The notes beneath the pieces are model-generated. The model saw only the letters and a program-made list of their open reading frames with translations, was not told the DNA's origin and searched no databases. Both the position numbers and the translations under genes were made by a program. Shown here one piece after another: positions 40,332 through 48,959 of a DNA stretch of 64,000 nt; the stretch's first letter is position 1, and each line of letters opens with the position of its first letter. Origin of the DNA: Aggregatibacter actinomycetemcomitans DSM 8324 (GTDB taxonomy: Bacteria; Pseudomonadota; Gammaproteobacteria; Enterobacterales; Pasteurellaceae); assembly GCF_000372365.1 (NCBI RefSeq), contig NZ_AQUU01000010.1, positions 1-64,000 on the forward strand, given 5' to 3'.

Positions 40332-40372
40332 AAGATGTCCTGTTTGAGGTTGTTTCGTCATTTGATGTGTGC

Positions 40373-40390
40373 ATTATAGCGAAGCCCTAT
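40373..40390 (-). promoter_or_regulatory. Promoter element shared by the two lysR-divergent genes (copy 1)
   Basis: TATAAT (40373-40378, read on the minus strand) is followed by GCACACATCAAA. The same arrangement, TATAATGCACA then ATCAAA, occurs at 46752-46757 upstream of the aldo/keto reductase. It is probably the -10 of the hydrolase gene. Confidence 0.45.
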
Positions 40391-40430
40391 GATAAGATAA
40401 ACCACCTTTTCCTTAATATATTAGAAAGCA

Positions 40431-41321
40431 ATGCTTAACAATCTTCCCAACCTCAACGAGCTTTATTATTTTATCCAAGTGGTTCAGGCAGGCTCTTTTG
40501 CCAAAGCGGCGAACAAGCTGGGCGTAACGTCATCGGCACTCAGCCAGAATGTGAAAAGCTTAGAAAAATCGCTGGACTTACGGCTGCTCAACCGCACCAC
40601 ACGCAGCATTTCCCCCACCAACGCAGGGGAAAAATTACTCGCCCAAATCACACCGCACTTTCACGCCATCGTAGGCGGACTCAATCAGTTAGACGACTGG
40701 CGAAATTCCCCCCTTGGCACCATCCGCATCAACACCAGCGAAGTGGCGGCGAATTTGTTGCTTTACCCGAAATTAAAAACGCTCATGCAACGCTACCCCG
40801 AACTGAAAATCGAAATGGTGGTGGAAAACCGTTGGGTGGACATTGTGGAACAGGGCTTTGATATGGGCGTGCGGCTGGGATATGCCTTGTATAAGGATAT
40901 GATTGCAGTAAAAATTTCTGACCCCGTCCGAATGGCGGTGGTGGCAAGCCCCGATTATTTGCGTGGCAAACCGTCCGTGCAAGCCATCGCTGACTTGCCC
41001 GCCCATCTCCTGATTGGTCTGCGACTTTCCAACCAACACGGCGAAGCCCACTGGGAATTTCAACACAAGGGCGAACGCATCACCTTCCAACCCGAACCAC
41101 ATTTTTCCGTGAATAACGGCTTACGCCACCAAGCCGCCCTAGACGGCTTAGGCATTGCGTGGCTGCCAAAAATCGTGGTGGAAAAGGATTTGGAAGCGGG
41201 GTGGTTAGTGGAATTGCTCGACGAATACGCAATGGAATACGAACCGCTGTATCTCTACTACCCAAACCGACAAGGGCATTCACGAGCGTTTGAGTTGGTG
41301 GTGGAGGCGTTGCGGGTGTAG
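40431..41321 (+). CDS. LysR-family regulator, divergent from the disrupted hydrolase
   Basis: This 296-residue LysR-type regulator has its helix-turn-helix at residues 20-50 (GSFAKAANKLGVTSSALSQN), followed by LNRTTRSISPTNAGE and an effector domain with DMIAVKISDPVRMAVV and YLYYPNRQGHSRAFELV. It is a clear paralogue of the regulator at 46835. It is divergent from the hydrolase pseudogene across about 100 bases, so that gene was probably its target. It resembles the CrgA/YafC subgroup often linked to small dehydrogenases and hydrolases. Confidence 0.9.
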   Translation: MLNNLPNLNELYYFIQVVQAGSFAKAANKLGVTSSALSQNVKSLEKSLDLRLLNRTTRSISPTNAGEKLLAQITPHFHAIVGGLNQLDDWRNSPLGTIRINTSEVAANLLLYPKLKTLMQRYPELKIEMVVENRWVDIVEQGFDMGVRLGYALYKDMIAVKISDPVRMAVVASPDYLRGKPSVQAIADLPAHLLIGLRLSNQHGEAHWEFQHKGERITFQPEPHFSVNNGLRHQAALDGLGIAWLPKIVVEKDLEAGWLVELLDEYAMEYEPLYLYYPNRQGHSRAFELVVEALRV

Positions 41322-41325
41322 CCGT

Positions 41326-41437
41326 CCGTGGGTATAAATACCCACGGTTAAGCATAGCTATACCCCATTGGGGTATTAAAAGAATCAGCCCAGAGGGGCT
41401 GAACTATACCTAACCGAGGGTAACTTGTTACCCTCGG
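41326..41437. repeat. Cluster of four perfect palindromes between convergent genes
   Basis: There are four inverted repeats in 112 bases: 41326-41347 (CCGTGGGTA arms), 41360-41376 (ATACCCC arms), 41386-41401 (CAGCCC arms) and 41414-41437 (CCGAGGGTAAC arms). Unlike the usual terminators, none has a long T tract. Units three and four have counterparts at 44527 and 44491. Confidence 0.8.
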
Positions 41438-41459
41438 CTTTATAATTATTACGAAGTGA

Positions 41460-42569
41460 TTACTTATCCAACCCCTTTGCCTTCAACCAGCGCGCCATTT
41501 CTTCCGCCACTTTATCATTGTTCAAATCGCTAAACATAAAGTGCGTGTTGCCTTTGATGCCGATTTTCGGCAGATGAATTAGCTCCGCTTTGCCGCCGTG
41601 TTTGTTGATGGTATCCACAAATTGTTGTGCCATTTTCATTCGGATAAACCATTGCTCGCCGCCTTGCGTGCCGTCTAAATGGTCGGGAATGAAGTCGCCA
41701 AAGTAGATGACAATTGGCATTTTAGTGAGTTTTTCAAATTGCGCTTTCGGCACAGTCAGCGGAGCAACATCACCAAATTTGCTCTCTAATTTCGCAGGCG
41801 TTTCGCCTTCGGGGAAGAAAAACGCACCGGGTTCATAAGCAACCACGCCTTTGACTTTATCGCTTGCCATCGCTGTTGTCCAACCGATAACCCCGCCAGC
41901 GGAGTGGGTCACAAATACGCCACCGCCTGTTTTATCAAAGAGTTTCACCATACTATCGGTGATAACCGGCACATCAAATGCCCCCGTGTCTGGCGTCATC
42001 ATTCGGAAGAATTGTGCTTGGCTTTCCGCATCTTTCGGGAATGCCACGCCTTCGTTCATCTTCGGATAAACACCGATACGGAATTGGGCATACCAAAATT
42101 GGTCGTCAGGTGTGGCTGGCACATTGGCATCAACAGTACTGCGTCCTGCTTGTCCGCGACGAGGTTGATCCACCAAATAAACTGGGTAGTTGCGTTGCAA
42201 GAAAAGCTCGTTAAAGCCTTCGTGTCCGTCTGGTGTGGTCATCCAACCGCGTGCAGATTGCCCGTAGCCTTGCAAGAACACCAACGAATTTTGTTTCGCA
42301 TTGGTTGGAATTTGGTAAAACACGCTGGCATGATCACCGTGTAGCGTCATTCCTCCTGCTTTCACCGCCTCGCCGTACACATCAAAAAATGCCGAGCTTT
42401 GGCGGTTTTTAATCGCATCAGGGATTGGCGTATAAGTGCCTTCCGAGGTTTTCACCGTGCCGCCCACGGCAAAGGAGCCTTGCTTCTCAATGGAAAGTGG
42501 GGCAGCGTAGGCTTGTACGGCTAAGGCACAAGCGGTTAAAAGTGTAGAAATTTTTGCGAATTTTTTCAT
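41460..42569 (-). CDS. Secreted alpha/beta hydrolase (esterase)
   Basis: This 369-residue alpha/beta-hydrolase has a signal peptide at residues 1-22 (cleavage after AYA), so it acts in the periplasm or outside the cell. The nucleophile elbow is FVTHSAGGVIGW near residue 222, and the probable catalytic His is in GIKGNTHFMFSD near 345. An oxyanion-type FLQGYGQSARGW lies near 98. The substrate is unknown. It belongs to the esterase/reductase block and is the only undamaged esterase of the three there. Palindromic repeats flank it on both sides. Confidence 0.85.
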   Translation of the reverse strand: MKKFAKISTLLTACALAVQAYAAPLSIEKQGSFAVGGTVKTSEGTYTPIPDAIKNRQSSAFFDVYGEAVKAGGMTLHGDHASVFYQIPTNAKQNSLVFLQGYGQSARGWMTTPDGHEGFNELFLQRNYPVYLVDQPRRGQAGRSTVDANVPATPDDQFWYAQFRIGVYPKMNEGVAFPKDAESQAQFFRMMTPDTGAFDVPVITDSMVKLFDKTGGGVFVTHSAGGVIGWTTAMASDKVKGVVAYEPGAFFFPEGETPAKLESKFGDVAPLTVPKAQFEKLTKMPIVIYFGDFIPDHLDGTQGGEQWFIRMKMAQQFVDTINKHGGKAELIHLPKIGIKGNTHFMFSDLNNDKVAEEMARWLKAKGLDK

Positions 42570-42619
42570 GGAGTTTCCTTTTGAAAGTGGGGGGGACTCT
42601 CGCCCACTTGCGGGTTATG

Positions 42620-42686
42620 GTAGGGTGGGATTTATCCCACCATTAAACAATCAATCTTATTATCGGTGGGATAAATCCCACCCTAC
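42620..42686. repeat. Long inverted repeat made of two nested palindromes
   Basis: GTAGGGTGGGATTTATCCCACC at 42620-42641 is written here only as positions plus key cores: GGTGGGAT-TTATCCCACC on the left, and its exact inverse at 42665-42686, with a 23-base spacer. Each arm is itself nearly palindromic. The layout matches REP/BIME or small MITE elements. Confidence 0.75.
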
Positions 42687-42705
42687 GCTTCCTTTGTGAA
42701 AAAGC

Positions 42706-44361
42706 CTAAAACTTCATACTCGGCGCCAACAAACGCTGCAACTTCGCATCGTGATGTTGTTTCACTTCCACTTGGTTATCAAAAATCATCACATTGCCGT
42801 TTTCGCGGGTGTAAGCGTCCCATTGCGGTAAGCCTTCACCGTTCGGGTTACCTGCTTTAGCGAAGTTCGTCCACGCACGGGCCATTTTATCCGCCAACGC
42901 TTGAGCTTCATCACCACCGCCTGTGGCTTGTGCCATACGTTGAATATTGTTGAACACAAAGGCAATTTCTGCGGTGTGGTAGCTCATTGGCGTGCCATTA
43001 AACACAGGCGTATCCCAGGTAAACAAATAGTTATACACAGGTGCACCTTTTTGATCTTGATTTCAAGCCCGCGGTTTTTAACGCAGGGGCACGCAAGAAG
43101 CTATCTACATATAACGCATCGGCAAGCATACGATCTGGGTACGCTTCACGGAATGCAGCCACGATTTCATCGGTTTTCTCGCCATATTTCGCTTTTAATT
43201 TTTCTTGAACTTGTGCTTCCGTCCAAATGAAACGGTTGTCTTTTTGAGTGTTGACAAGATCAAGCTGTGCCCCAAAACTTTCCCATTCCGTTAAGTTTGA
43301 ACCAATCAGAAGTGGAATATCTTTCGCGATTTCTGGGTATTTTTGCCCACAGGCTCCTGCGGGATATAATCGCCGTCCATTGTTGGTGCCCACGCTAAGC
43401 CATAGCCCGTTCCGCGTAATGGTGTGATTTTTTGTTCTTCTGCGGTTTGTTTTAAGGCTTTATTGGCGGCAGCATTAATTTGATCCGGTGTAAAGCTATT
43501 AAGTCGATTAAGTGCGGTCGGTTTTACGCCTAAATTTGCAAGGGTCAGCTCCGCCACGCGTTGCCCTGTTTTCGGTGACGTAAGCGTCATACCCATTTTT
43601 TCTACCGCACCACTTTGCACAATCGCTTTGTTGAACAAGCCTTTTGCTGCTGGTGTCGCCATTAAGGTTAACACTTTCGCACCACCGCCACTTTCACCGA
43701 AGATGGTCACATTATTCGGATCACCGCCAAATTGTTCAGCATTCGCTTTCACCCATTCCAATGCAGCCACTAAATCTTGAATACCCGCATTTGCTGAATT
43801 TTTATACTGTTTTCCGTAAGCAGAAAGATCTAAATATCCCATGGCATTTAAACGGTGATTAACCGACACAACGACTACATCACCTTTGCGGGCTAAGTTT
43901 TCGCCATCGTAACTGTCTAAATCATTTGATGCGCCCGATTGAAAACCGCCGCCGTGAATCCACACCATCACCGCCCGTTTTTTACCGTCATTTTTCGGCG
44001 CCCAAACGTTTAAATTTAAACATTGCTCACTTTCCGTCATTTCAGGTCCGGTAAAGAAGAAACTACGACCGCCCATCGGCACTTGCGGGCAGACATCGCC
44101 ATAAGTCAACGCCATTTTTGTCCCTTGCCAATTCTCCACCGGTTTTGGTGGCATAAAACGTTCTGCTGTGGCATACGGAATGCCTTTATAGGTCAAAATA
44201 TCGTTATGAATATAACCTTGGATTTCACCCGATTGGGTTTGTACCACGGCAATGCCGTTGCCCGCTTGAATAGTATCGTTAGTGGCATAGCTTAAATTTG
44301 TTACACTTAAGCCACTTGCAATAGCAAGAGCTAACGTCAATTTGGAAGGGAAAAGTTTCAT
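42706..44361 (-). pseudogene. Secreted type-B carboxylesterase, two frameshifts
   Basis: This carboxylesterase-B family enzyme would be about 550 residues. A signal peptide (residues 1-26, cleavage after SYA) and the family signatures are present: the oxyanion region MVWIHGGGFQSG, the nucleophile elbow VTIFGESGGGAKVLTL and the C-terminal catalytic His region PMSYHTAEIAFVF. The frame is lost at about 43345-43350 (should continue GQKYPEIAKDIPLL) and again at about 43055-43062 (should continue DQKGAPVYNYLF). Both breaks fall in or near short homopolymers, so error is possible, but two breaks and a damaged neighbour favour real decay. Confidence 0.85.
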
Positions 44362-44490
44362 CGGATTCTCCTAAAAGTGTCATCATCAAGAAAGTGCGGT
44401 TATTTTAGCGAGCGTTTTTATTTTGATAAATGGGGTTTTATTGGAAAGGCTATTGAGTGAAATTCAATAATTAAAATGCCAAGTTTTATT

Positions 44491-44579
44491 CCTAGGGTAA
44501 CAAGTTACCCTAGGTGACGCATAGTTCAGCCCCTTTGGGGTTGAATTTTATCCTCTCGCCCGCTTGCGGAAGAGAGGAT
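44491..44579. repeat. Cluster of three palindromes, related to those at 41326-41437
   Basis: There are three inverted repeats: CCTAGGGTAAC arms (44491-44514), CAGCCCC arms (44527-44543) and ATCCTCTC arms (44550-44579). The first matches the unit at 41414 except for a compensated base-pair change (T:A here, G:C there), a sign that the stem rather than the sequence is kept. Confidence 0.78.
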
Positions 44580-44586
44580 TTATCTA

Positions 44587-45614
<1,028 letters not shown>

Positions 45615-45630
45615 AAGCAAAAGGTTAATT

Positions 45631-46476
45631 TTACCCTCTTGCCTGCGCCAACCACACAATCATTTTGGGATCGCGGTGATTGAAGATGATTTCATTGCGG
45701 TTGAGGGTTGCGATGTCGGCTAAATCTTGTTCATCTAAGGTGAAGCCGAAAATATCGCGGTTTTCAAGCATACGTTCCACTTTCACCGATTTCGGGATAA
45801 TCGCCACGCCACGTTGGTTTAACCAGCGCAACACCACTTGCGCCACCGATTTACCGTGTTTTTCGGCAATTTTGGTTAATACAGGGTTGGTAAAAATGTC
45901 AAATTTCCCTTCTGCCAACGGGCCCCAAGATTGTTGCAAAATGCCGTGTTCTTTGTGGAACGCAATTTCTTCATCACGTTGATAGAACGGGTGGGTTTCA
46001 ATTTGATTCACCGCCGGCACGATGTCGTGGCAGGTGATTAAATCCATTAAACGGTCAGTGTGGAAGTTACTCACGCCGATGGCACGAGCTTTGCCGGCCT
46101 TGTATAACTCTTCCATCGCACGCCATTCTTCGTGTACATCGCCCAACGGTTGGTGCATTAAATATAAATCCACATAATCCAACCCTAAACGTTCAAGGGA
46201 ATCTTCCAAGGCTTTTTTGGTGTTTTCATAACCGTTTTTACGTTGAATCCACAGTTTGGTAGTGACGAAAATGTCTTCACGCGGAATGCCACTGGTTTTA
46301 ATGGCACGCCCTACGCCCGCTTCGTTGGCGTACACTGCGGCGGTGTCTAATAAACGGTAGCCTGCTTTGAGTGCTTCCAATACCGCTTTTTCGGTTTCTT
46401 CATCGCTCACTTGATATACGCCGAAACCTACCATTGGCATTTCTACACCGTTGTTTAATTTGAATACTTTTTCCAT
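45631..46476 (-). CDS. Aldo/keto reductase (AKR5-like, DkgA family)
   Basis: This is a second aldo/keto reductase, 281 residues, of the 2,5-diketogluconate/prostaglandin-F synthase group. Catalytic residues are seen in RLLDTAAVYANEAGVGRAI near residue 41 (Asp and Tyr), VTTKLWIQ near 71 (Lys) and YLMHQPLGD near 105 (His). The cofactor end is IPKSVKVERMLEN near 235. It is divergent from the LysR gene at 46835 and is the most likely target of that regulator. The two reductases share little beyond the fold, so they are not a recent duplication. Confidence 0.92.
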   Translation of the reverse strand: MEKVFKLNNGVEMPMVGFGVYQVSDEETEKAVLEALKAGYRLLDTAAVYANEAGVGRAIKTSGIPREDIFVTTKLWIQRKNGYENTKKALEDSLERLGLDYVDLYLMHQPLGDVHEEWRAMEELYKAGKARAIGVSNFHTDRLMDLITCHDIVPAVNQIETHPFYQRDEEIAFHKEHGILQQSWGPLAEGKFDIFTNPVLTKIAEKHGKSVAQVVLRWLNQRGVAIIPKSVKVERMLENRDIFGFTLDEQDLADIATLNRNEIIFNHRDPKMIVWLAQARG

Positions 46477-46509
46477 TTTGTTTTTCCTTGTTTTATTGAA
46501 TTTTGGGGC

Positions 46510-46735
46510 TACCTTATCCCCTCTCTCGCTTGCAGGACAAATGCTTGCATTTGAGCGTTGGCTCTGCCAACGACCCCGAAGGGGCGAGCGAAGCGAGTAT
46601 TGGGTGGAGAAAATTCGCAGAATTCTCGGAGGGAGAGGGGAAAATCAATATCGTTCCCCCTCTCTCTGACGAAAATTGCCTGACGCAATTTCCGTCTCTC
46701 TCTCCCTCAAGCGGGCGAGAGGATTATTCCGCGTT
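46510..46735. repeat. Composite palindromic repeat region
   Basis: About 225 bases are made of interleaved inverted repeats: CGTTGG/CCAACG around CTCTG, CCCC-GAA-GGGG, and several ATCCCCTCTCTC-type arms facing GGGAGAGGGG. It ends with AAGCGGGCGAGAGGAT, the inverse of the unit at 44550. Open frames across it are artefacts of the repeats. It fills the 358-base gap between the reductase and the LysR gene, leaving about 100 bases for promoters. Confidence 0.7.
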
Positions 46736-46751
46736 TCGTTTTGATTTGTGC

Positions 46752-46770
46752 ATTATAAAAAACTTTGATT
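46752..46770 (-). promoter_or_regulatory. Promoter element shared by the two lysR-divergent genes (copy 2)
   Basis: TATAAT at 46752-46757 (minus strand) is followed by GCACAAATCAAA. It matches the element at 40373 in 17 of 18 positions and is probably the -10 of the reductase operon. Confidence 0.45.
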
Positions 46771-46834
46771 CATTTGATTAGTAGGAAAAAATCGGATAGC
46801 CTTGTGAATAATATTCAACAATAGAACACCGCCT

Positions 46835-47728
46835 ATGATCGACAACATCAACGAACTTCGCACCTTTATCACCGCGGCGCAAGAAGGCAGTTTCACCAAA
46901 GCCGCCGCAAAATTAAACGTTTCCACCTCCGCATTAAGCCATTCCATTCGCAAGCTGGAAGAACAGCTCAACATCAAACTGTTCAACCGCACCACACGCA
47001 GCATTGCCACCACGGAGGCGGGCGAGCAGTTGTTTCAAAATCTCTTGCCGTTGTTTGAAAGTATTGAAGATAATCTCAACGCATTAAGCACCTTTCGCAA
47101 CACGTTGAAAGGGAAATTACGCATTAACGGTAACGATCATGTTTTTTTATCCATTTTGTGGGATAAATTGATGGCGTTCGCGGAACAATACCCCGAAATG
47201 GAATTGGAATTGACCAGTGACACCAAATTTGTGGATATCGTGGCGGGGCGGTTTGATGCGGGTATTCGCTTAGGATCGGACGTGGCACAAGATATGATCG
47301 CCGTGAGATTAAGCGACAAAATGCAAATGGCGGTGGTCGGCACGCCAGAGTATTTCGCCAAAAAAGCCACACCGAAGAAAGTAGAAGACTTGGGCGAACA
47401 CGAGTGCTTGCTGGTGCGTTTGCCAACTTCAGACAGCATTATGACGTGGGAATTTCAGCCTGCAAAAAAATCCGCGCCTGTGGTGAAATTCCACCCGAAA
47501 GGACAACTTTGTTTTAACAACAGCCATTTAATCAGCCGTGCCGTGTTGGTGGGCAAAGGCTTGGCATGGTTGCCCATCGACACCATGCAGCCTTATTTAG
47601 ACAGCGGCGAATTAGTAGAAGTGTTGAGCAATGTCGCTATCAGCTACGACGGCTATCATCTCTACTACCCAAATCGCCGCCAAAATTCACCGCTCTTTAA
47701 AGCCTTGGTGGCGGCATTGAAAATCTAA
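46835..47728 (+). CDS. LysR-family regulator, divergent from the aldo/keto reductase
   Basis: This 297-residue LysR-type regulator is paralogous to that at 40431. The helix-turn-helix lies at residues 19-48 (GSFTKAAAKLNVSTSALSHS), followed by FNRTTRSIATTEAGEQLF and an effector domain with QDMIAVRLSDKMQMAVV and YHLYYPNRRQNSPLFKAL. It is divergent from the DkgA-like reductase. The shared promoter element with the 40373 region suggests that the two regulators recognise similar sites. The gene ends at the right-hand 41-bp repeat. Confidence 0.9.
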   Translation: MIDNINELRTFITAAQEGSFTKAAAKLNVSTSALSHSIRKLEEQLNIKLFNRTTRSIATTEAGEQLFQNLLPLFESIEDNLNALSTFRNTLKGKLRINGNDHVFLSILWDKLMAFAEQYPEMELELTSDTKFVDIVAGRFDAGIRLGSDVAQDMIAVRLSDKMQMAVVGTPEYFAKKATPKKVEDLGEHECLLVRLPTSDSIMTWEFQPAKKSAPVVKFHPKGQLCFNNSHLISRAVLVGKGLAWLPIDTMQPYLDSGELVEVLSNVAISYDGYHLYYPNRRQNSPLFKALVAALKI

Positions 47729-47754
47729 CCGCAGGAAAAACACGTTGAAAACAA

Positions 47755-47795
47755 ACCGCACTTTGGTTTCAGCAATCAAAGTGCGGTTTGTTTTT
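47755..47795. repeat. 41-bp direct repeat, right copy; uptake-signal hairpin
   Basis: This is an exact copy of 39144-39184 in the same orientation: inverted uptake signals, identical 11-base loop and T tract. It terminates the lysR gene at 46835 and possibly the convergent methyltransferase. Sequence outside the repeat differs at the two sites. Confidence 0.85.
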
Positions 47796-47805
47796 AGGGT
47801 GAATT

Positions 47806-48621
47806 TTAACTTATCCGATAATACAGGAAACGATAAGATTTGCGCACGAAGGGCACAATCCACATGATGGCGGCTTGCAACAAGCCGATACGTTTCCAGG
47901 CGGGAAAATCAAACATATACTTCGCCGAAATCAGGTGGAGATTATCCGCCCAACGTTCCATTTCATGATCATCATCGCAGCCGTAATCAAACTGTGCCCG
48001 CATATGTTTCATCACGTCATGGTGTTTTTGCGAATTGCGACTCATCCAAGTGCTGCCGATGTCAAAGGCGATTTCGCCACCACTAAAACGGACGGCAAGA
48101 TCTTCAAACAGCTTTTTCACCTGCGCTTCATTGAAATACATCAATACGCCTTCAATAACAAATAAAAACTGTGCCTGCGGATAGGTGGAGCGTAATTCGT
48201 CCATCCAATCCGTGTCAAACGCCGACGCGGCAAGCAAAATTTCATTTTCCGCCGGCGGCATCAGTTGCTTGCGCAATGCGATCACATCGGGCAAATCCAG
48301 CTCATAGAACGGCACATTTTTGCCGATGTCACCCACGCGCTCATGACGCGCATCCAGCCCGCAACCGATCATCACGATAATCGGTTGTTGGTGCTGTTGA
48401 ATAAAGGCTTTGGTGAGGCTATCCAAATAGGTAGCGCGAATAGCCGACCCTACTGAACTGCGGATAGCAGTGTCAAACTTACTGAAATCATAATCAATTT
48501 GCGGCACCAGGCGTAGCGCCGATGCGTCGTGAATAATCGGATCGGGTTTGAGGGACTCGTGATAGCGCATATAGAGCGGAATAAGCAGGGTCTCGCTGAC
48601 CGCATCCTGAATTTTAAACAT
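47806..48621 (-). CDS. SAM-dependent methyltransferase (LCM/TcmP family), probably iron-regulated
   Basis: This 271-residue class I methyltransferase of the leucine-carboxyl-methyltransferase/TcmP-like group has a SAM-binding motif near residues 82-92 (IVMIGCGLDARHERV), FYELDLPDVIALRK near 105 and LFVIEGVLMYFNEAQVKKLF near 150. The target is unknown; relatives methylate carboxyl or hydroxyl groups of small molecules. I chose the second of two adjacent ATGs (48621) because GGAGG is then 5 bases away. Upstream lie a structured 110-base leader and a promoter overlapped by a Fur-box-like sequence, suggesting induction under iron limitation. Confidence 0.82.
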   Translation of the reverse strand: MFKIQDAVSETLLIPLYMRYHESLKPDPIIHDASALRLVPQIDYDFSKFDTAIRSSVGSAIRATYLDSLTKAFIQQHQQPIIVMIGCGLDARHERVGDIGKNVPFYELDLPDVIALRKQLMPPAENEILLAASAFDTDWMDELRSTYPQAQFLFVIEGVLMYFNEAQVKKLFEDLAVRFSGGEIAFDIGSTWMSRNSQKHHDVMKHMRAQFDYGCDDDHEMERWADNLHLISAKYMFDFPAWKRIGLLQAAIMWIVPFVRKSYRFLYYRIS

Positions 48622-48642
48622 CATTACCTCCTTGTGGAAACG

Positions 48643-48668
48643 CGCGGTTAAACCGCGTAGAGAGTCAT
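48643..48668 (-). promoter_or_regulatory. Leader micro-ORF and hairpin before the methyltransferase
   Basis: On the minus strand a six-codon frame (MTLYAV, ATG at 48668, stop at 48648) ends inside the palindrome CGCGG-TTTAA-CCGCG (48643-48657), about 20 bases before the gene's ribosome site. It could act as a translated leader or just a stem; no clear ribosome site precedes it. Confidence 0.35.
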
Positions 48669-48745
48669 GTGTGGCGGACAGTACGGCGCAAGCTGCCGTC
48701 GGGAAAAGACGAATGTTGTCTTCTTGAGAACAGGATGATTATAGA

Positions 48746-48760
48746 TGAGAATTATTCTTA
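48746..48760 (-). promoter_or_regulatory. Fur box overlapping the methyltransferase promoter
   Basis: TGAGAATTATTCTTA matches the 7-1-7 Fur consensus (TGATAAT-N-ATTATCA) at 11 of 14 arm positions. On the minus strand a TATAAT (48738-48743) lies immediately downstream, with a TTAAT-type -35 about 16-17 bases further up, so the box fills the promoter spacer, the classic place for iron repression. Confidence 0.65.
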
Positions 48761-48807
48761 ATTAAAGGCTGGGATTAAGGGGGTGAAAAACGTTTGGAAA
48801 AATATTC

Positions 48808-48843
48808 ATAAATCACTGAAGTGATTTATTCACCCCTTCGGGG
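48808..48843. repeat. Palindromes outside the methyltransferase promoter
   Basis: ATAAATCACT and AGTGATTTAT (perfect, 2-base centre) are followed by CCCC-TTC-GGGG. They resemble the palindromic units in the accessory block. Together with the uptake-signal pair at 48883-48943 they fill the rest of the gap to yjgR. Confidence 0.6.
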
Positions 48844-48882
48844 CCCTTGGCATAACCAACGTTCAAAAAACGGAATTTTTTG

Positions 48883-48943
48883 TGACCGCACTTTTGGGTA
48901 TGAGATGCTTATGTTGCAAGCCCAATAGCGAAAAGTGCGGTCA
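48883..48943. repeat. Inverted uptake-signal pair at the 3' end of yjgR
   Basis: TGACCGCACTTTT (48883-48895) and AAAAGTGCGGTCA (48931-48943) are perfect inverses with a 35-base spacer. The loop is long for a terminator, and no T tract follows on the minus strand. Confidence 0.6.
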
Positions 48944-48959
48944 TTTTTACGGGTGAATT

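Noticed and set aside
41320-41440. CRISPR array
   Set aside because: The repeats are palindromes of different sequence with no regular spacers and no cas genes nearby.
46451-46781. Two plus-strand frames between the reductase and LysR
   Set aside because: They run across palindromic repeats, and their sequence follows the repeat units.
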